A stretch of DNA of 64,000 bases, taken from positions 310,001-374,000 of the forward strand of contig NZ_CAJHCP010000002.1 of the NCBI RefSeq assembly GCF_904848625.1, given 5' to 3'. A model generated the notes under the pieces. The model did not search any database and was not told the DNA's origin. It saw only the letters and a program-made list of their open reading frames with translations. The first letter of the stretch is position 1. The number at the start of each line of letters is the position of its first letter. Positions 60,460 through 64,000 of the stretch are shown here, one piece after another. The translations under genes were made by a program, and so were the position numbers. This stretch comes from Paraburkholderia metrosideri (lineage in GTDB: Bacteria; Pseudomonadota; Gammaproteobacteria; Burkholderiales; Burkholderiaceae).

Positions 60460-60480
60460 TAACGTTAGCCTTAACGTTAA
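60460..60480. repeat. AT-rich palindromes before the HxlR relic
   Basis: TAACGTTA (60460-60467) and TTAACGTTAA (60471-60480) are both self-complementary and lie four bases apart; a GAATGTTAATTT follows. They may be the old operator of the broken HxlR gene at 60616. Otherwise 60295-60615 shows no gene. Confidence 0.45.
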
Positions 60481-60615
60481 CGAATGTTAATTTACGACTG
60501 GGAAGGGCACCATGCGGAGTTTACCTGGTCTCATGAGCCTGCCGTTACGGGGCGTTACAGGGACGCAATGGTGGATAACCTGATGCTAAATGGGCGTAAA
60601 GGACTCTGAAAGGCG

Positions 60616-60819
60616 TTGACCGAAGCCCTGCGGCGACTGGAGCGAAACGGCTTGGTCAATCGCCGGGTGATCGCGTCTTCGCCGGTGGCCGTTGAATATT
60701 CGATCACTCCGCTGGGTCGATCGTTACAGGACCCGTTTGCGAGTCTGGTAATGTGGGCAGTCACGCATGGAGACGGTATTGAAAAAGCGCAGACGGCTTT
60801 TGATCTGCGGTCAAACTGA
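60616..60819 (+). pseudogene. Truncated HxlR-type regulator (C-terminal part)
   Basis: The frame LTEALRRLERNGLVNRRVIASSPVAVEYSITPLGRSLQDPFASLVMWAV is the second half of an HxlR winged-helix domain, with the recognition helix (LTEALRRLERNGLV) and the wing (SPVAVEYSITPLG). The first half (the KWxLxIL helix and the ELxRxxxG segment) is missing, and a stop codon lies three codons before the recognisable part. The end of the frame, RSN, is normal for the family. It is most likely a dead gene. Confidence 0.75.
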
Positions 60820-60958
60820 GACCCGGAACGTCGGGGCAGAGGAGCGTGTATTGGCAGTGCGGATGTCGTTAATACGGAATCCAAATAATACGTGTCCGCT
60901 TTTTTTCGGCGCGGAAAATCGAATCTGCGAGAGTCGGTAAAGGGCGCTCAGCGTGGCA

Positions 60959-61873
60959 TTAAAAGATCGACTGCCCGGTAAGCGTGGTCAACTGTTCCAA
61001 TGCCCGCACGCCAGCCAACGAATTCCCATTGCTATCCAGCCCCGGCGACCACACGCATACCGCCATCTCGCCAGGCAGCACCGCGACAATCCCGCCGCCC
61101 ACGCCGCTTTTCGCCGGCAAGCCGACCCGGTAGACGAAATCGCCGGCCGCGTCATACGTGCCGCAGGTCAGCATCAGCGCGGAAAGCCGTTTTGCCGAAC
61201 TGGTGTCGAGAATCCGTTCACCTGTTGCAGGCACCACGCCATGATTGGTCAAAAACAGTGCCGCTTTCGCCAATTCCACACAACTCATTGAAATCGCGCA
61301 CTGCCGGCAGTACGCGTCGACCACCAAGTCAGGCGGCATGTCTATATTGCCGAAGCTCGCCATGAAGTGCGCCATTGCGCGATTGCGGTGTGCGTGCTGC
61401 AACTCTGACTGCGCGACGTGCAAGTCGTAGTCGATGCTGGTCTCGCCGGTCAGCCGCCGCATGAATTCAACCAGCGCGGTTTCGGCCTGCACGAAACGGC
61501 GGCACAGCACGTCGGTGACAACCAGCGCGCCTGCGTTAATGAACGGGTTGCGCGGCTTGCCATTCTCGGCTTCGAGTTGCACGAGCGAGTTGAACGCGTT
61601 GCCGGACGGCTCGCGCCCTACGCGTTGCCACAACGCGTCGCCGAGCAGCCGGAACGCCATCGTGCAGGTAAAAAGTTTGGAAATGCTCTGAATTGAAAAG
61701 CGCGTGTCGGCTTCGCCCGTGCGGAAGACGTCCCCCGATACGGTGACGATCGCCATGCCGAAACTATCGGCGCGAACCTTGGCAAGTTCAGGAATGTAAT
61801 CGGCGACCCTGCCGGTTCCCAGGTATGGCCGCAGATCGCCGTGAATCTGTTCGAGGATGGATGCGTAGTTCAT
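60959..61873 (-). CDS. glsA: Glutaminase A
   Basis: The product is 304 residues, the usual length. The serine-dependent fold has the catalytic pair Ser63 and Lys66 in SIQSISKLF, with the downstream motifs GKPRNPFINAGALVVTD, the second nucleophile region YCRQCAISMSC, and the C-terminal PAKSGVGGGIVAVLPGEMAVCVWSPGLDSNGNS. It hydrolyses glutamine to glutamate and ammonia. The ATG is at 61873; no strong ribosome-binding site is visible. It diverges from an AraC-type regulator. Confidence 0.95.
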   Translation of the reverse strand: MNYASILEQIHGDLRPYLGTGRVADYIPELAKVRADSFGMAIVTVSGDVFRTGEADTRFSIQSISKLFTCTMAFRLLGDALWQRVGREPSGNAFNSLVQLEAENGKPRNPFINAGALVVTDVLCRRFVQAETALVEFMRRLTGETSIDYDLHVAQSELQHAHRNRAMAHFMASFGNIDMPPDLVVDAYCRQCAISMSCVELAKAALFLTNHGVVPATGERILDTSSAKRLSALMLTCGTYDAAGDFVYRVGLPAKSGVGGGIVAVLPGEMAVCVWSPGLDSNGNSLAGVRALEQLTTLTGQSIF

Positions 61874-62021
61874 TGGGGCTCGGACCGTTGAAGCGGCGAT
61901 TCTACTGTCAAGCCGGTGTGAATGGTTCATACGCGATGACGCTGTCGGGGTGGCGAGTGGGCGCGGAGCAACCGTGCTAATCTTGCTGCCTTTCCCGATA
62001 CGACAGGGCAAAACGGACGCC

Positions 62022-62795
62022 ATGAACGAAGCCTTCGATCCAGACGGCATCGAACAAGCGGTCTTCGTGGTCGGCGGACACCACGAGACGCTGGACGAGC
62101 CGTGGCACGCGCTTCGCCGCGCGCGGCTGATCTACGTCAGCGACGGCGTGTTGACGGTGCGCACCGACAGCAGCCGCTGGGTCGTGCCGCCGGGGCACGC
62201 GGTCTGGATCGTGGCGAACGTGCTGCATAGTTTGTCCGCGACACGTCGGGTCCAGTCGTATTCGCTCTATGCGAGCCCGGACGCCGCGCCGTTGCCCAGT
62301 CAAAGCGGCGCGCTCGTGCCCGACGCGCTCGTGCAGGCGCTGCTGGTCGCCGTCGCTGAACTGCCGCTTGACTCACCCTTCGACGAACCCGCCGCCCGAC
62401 TCGTGCAGGTGCTGCTAGACCGTTTGCCGGCGCTCCCCGCCGCGCCGCTGGGATTGAACTGGCCGCGCGACCCGCGCATCCAGCGGATCGCCGACTCGCT
62501 GAGCGCAACACCGGCGCAGTCAGCGGTACTCGAGGACCTCGCCGTGGCGGCAGGGGTCACGGCCCGCACGGCGGCGCGTCTGTTCGTCAAGGAGACCGGG
62601 CAGACCTTCGGCCAGTGGCGCCAGCAACTGCGCCTGCTGGTCGCGCTGGAACATCTCGGCGCCGGCGCGAGCGTCACGCAGGTCGCGGTCGAAGTCGGCT
62701 ACAACGACGTGTCGTCGTTTATCGCCGTGTTCCGCGACGCGTTTGGCGACACGCCCGCGCGTTATTTCCGGGCAATTTCCGTCGACGCAGGGTGA
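62022..62795 (+). CDS. AraC family transcriptional regulator (cupin sensor)
   Basis: The product is 257 residues. The N-terminal cupin-like domain has LIYVSDGVLTVRTDSSRWVVPPGHAVWI and the C-terminal AraC helix-turn-helix pair is VLEDLAVAAGVTARTAARLFVKETGQTFGQWRQQLRLLVALEHLGAGASVTQVAVEVGYNDVSSFIAVFRDAFGDTPARYF. The layout is of the small-ligand AraC type such as YqhC/NimR. It may regulate the DHA2 exporter that lies on the opposite strand at the right end. Divergent from glsA with 148 bases between them. Confidence 0.9.
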   Translation: MNEAFDPDGIEQAVFVVGGHHETLDEPWHALRRARLIYVSDGVLTVRTDSSRWVVPPGHAVWIVANVLHSLSATRRVQSYSLYASPDAAPLPSQSGALVPDALVQALLVAVAELPLDSPFDEPAARLVQVLLDRLPALPAAPLGLNWPRDPRIQRIADSLSATPAQSAVLEDLAVAAGVTARTAARLFVKETGQTFGQWRQQLRLLVALEHLGAGASVTQVAVEVGYNDVSSFIAVFRDAFGDTPARYFRAISVDAG

Positions 62796-62956
62796 GCATC
62801 GGAGCGCCTGTCAACAGGGCGTGGGCGCTCGCTTCGACTCCGGCCGCTAGCCTGCGCGCTGTCCTGCGTGACCGTCTGCGCAACTTCCTGCGCGACCTCC
62901 CGCGCGCCGGAAACCGTCGCCGCGCACGAGCATAAGCTCAACCCGCCATCACGCCG

Positions 62957-64000
62957 TCAATGCGCGCCCGCCGCATCCGGTCCGCCGCCGCCCTTGGACG
63001 GCCGCGTAATCCAGATCAGTGGAATGATCAGAATGAAGATGATCGCCGACACGAAGAAAATGTCGTTCAGCCCCATCATCGCGGCCTGCGTATTCACGGT
63101 GAAATCGAACAGCGCATGTGCCGACAGCGGATTCAGGTGCAGCAGCGTCTGGGTTGCATCCATCTGCTGATTGAACAGCGGGTTATTGATCGATGCCTGC
63201 TCGGTCAGTCTCGCGTGATGCAGCACCGTGCGGTTATTCCACTCGTTGCCCGCGATCGACGTGCCCACCGCGCCGCAAAACACCCGCGCGAAATTCGACA
63301 GACCCGCCGCCGCCGGAATCTTGTTCGGGGGCTGGCCAGACAGGATGATCGAGGTCAGCGGCACGAAGAACAGCGCCATCGGAATGCCTTGCAGCAGCGT
63401 GGGCAGCACGAGATGCCACGTGTCGATCTCGATCACGTATTTCGAGCGCATGTAGAACACGATGGCGAAGCCGACAAACGCCAGCGTGGCGATCACGCGT
63501 GCGTCGGAGCGCGGCAGCACGCGGCCCATGACCGGCGCAAGCAGCACCGCGAACACGCCGAGCGGTGCGGTGACGAGACCGGCGTCGACGGAACGGTAGT
63601 TCAGATACTCCTGCATCCATTGCGGCAACAGCACGAGGTTGCCGAAGAACACGCCATACGCAACCGAAATCGCAATCGTGCCGCCGAGAAAATTGCGTTG
63701 CTGAAAGAGCCGTAAATCGACGATCGGATTTTCTTCGGTCAACTCCCACACCAGAAAAAACGCAAAACTGATCAGCGCGGTGACGCCGAGAATCACGATC
63801 ACCGGCGACGAGAACCAGTCGAGGTCTTTACCTTTGTCGAGCATGACCTGCAGCGATGCAACCCACGTGATCAGCAGAGCGAGGCCGACCACGTCGATAG
63901 GCAGCTTGCGGATGGGGGACTCGCGAGTGCGATAGATCATCCACGTGACACCCGCGGCGAAGATGCCGACCGGAATGTTGATGTAGAAGATCCACGACCA
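62957..64000 (-). CDS. DHA2 family drug exporter (EmrB/QacA type), 5' end outside window
   Basis: The frame is open from the right edge to the stop at 62957, so about 347 C-terminal residues are seen. The edge begins WSWIFYINIPVGIFAAGVTWMIY, the fourth to sixth helix region of 14-helix MFS exporters, where IFYINIPVG is a family signature. Later motifs include LPIDVVGLALLITWVASLQVMLDKGKDLDWF and VTAPLGVFAVLLAPVMGR. Such proteins export cationic drugs or other toxicants with an EmrA-type partner, which is not visible here. The C-terminus is Gly/Pro-rich. Confidence 0.9.
   Translation of the reverse strand, partial: WSWIFYINIPVGIFAAGVTWMIYRTRESPIRKLPIDVVGLALLITWVASLQVMLDKGKDLDWFSSPVIVILGVTALISFAFFLVWELTEENPIVDLRLFQQRNFLGGTIAISVAYGVFFGNLVLLPQWMQEYLNYRSVDAGLVTAPLGVFAVLLAPVMGRVLPRSDARVIATLAFVGFAIVFYMRSKYVIEIDTWHLVLPTLLQGIPMALFFVPLTSIILSGQPPNKIPAAAGLSNFARVFCGAVGTSIAGNEWNNRTVLHHARLTEQASINNPLFNQQMDATQTLLHLNPLSAHALFDFTVNTQAAMMGLNDIFFVSAIIFILIIPLIWITRPSKGGGGPDAAGAH

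Noticed and set aside
1..64000. CRISPR array, rRNA, tRNA or replication origin
   Set aside because: No evenly spaced repeats with unique spacers, no tRNA cloverleaf or rRNA-like sequence and no iteron cluster were found by eye.

Overview
The window reads as a stretch of a high-G+C beta-proteobacterial genome, most like Paraburkholderia/Burkholderia, and probably a secondary chromosome or megaplasmid. That rests on codon usage, on the gene families present (phasin, FixJ/LuxR two-component pair, many LysR/TetR/AraC regulators, UdgX, PoxB-like TPP enzyme, HPP-CBS protein, four-cysteine exported protein) and on the absence of housekeeping, rRNA and tRNA genes. The replicon assignment is inference.

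Layout. 1-3135: a DUF2252 protein cut by the left edge, a lone receiver, a FixJ-type regulator and a short membrane histidine kinase, all leftward. 3136-5869: mostly non-coding, with a decayed MipA/OmpV gene and two small proteins. 5870-17422: a metabolic and stress block holding a YdeP/FdhF molybdo-oxidoreductase, a phasin, a PLP-independent (pyruvoyl) decarboxylase of the PSD/PsiD type, glutathione-independent formaldehyde dehydrogenase, quinone reductase, an Nramp-like transporter, an SDR, the suicide uracil-DNA glycosylase UdgX and a Tat-exported Gfo/Idh/MocA oxidoreductase. 17571-23215: a tightly packed terminal-oxidase operon (CuA/cytochrome c subunit II, subunit I, subunit III, a small membrane protein, a three-haem cytochrome c). 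Subunit I lacks both classical proton-channel residues. 23780-28004: a ClC channel, its MarR regulator, an HPP-CBS membrane protein and a UspA protein, tied together by a shared operator-like palindrome. 28054-31822: a dead GMC oxidoreductase, a PoxB-like TPP enzyme, a hemerythrin and an unknown protein.

32452-45904 is an accessory-looking mosaic of single genes and short operons: MFS transporter, M19 dipeptidase with an unusual N-terminal extension, APH-like kinase, two VOC proteins, TetR/epimerase/DoxX, 2OG-Fe(II) oxygenase, a WYL regulator, GlcG/HbpS, two LysR regulators and a four-cysteine exported protein flanked by a repeat. 46044-53105 is an eight-gene operon: a polyamine/opine-type ABC transporter, a three-part FAD / 2Fe-2S / FAD-NAD(P) amine or opine oxidase, and RidA. 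A LysR regulator diverges from it. 53106-60958 carries relics (integrase tail, HxlR tail, orphan antitoxin), an intact MipA protein, a methyltransferase, an NmrA protein and a DUF6402/membrane-protein pair of lower G+C. The right end has glutaminase, an AraC-type regulator and the C-terminal part of a DHA2 drug exporter cut by the edge.

The candidates most worth following are the oxidase lacking Glu and Lys channel residues together with its three-haem cytochrome, the bacterial PsiD-like decarboxylase, the MarR/ClC/HPP/UspA operator set, the near-perfect palindrome linking the WYL regulator to a VOC gene, and the M19 dipeptidase with an internal Tat signal. All function calls come from reading motifs and remembered family sequences; no database search was run.
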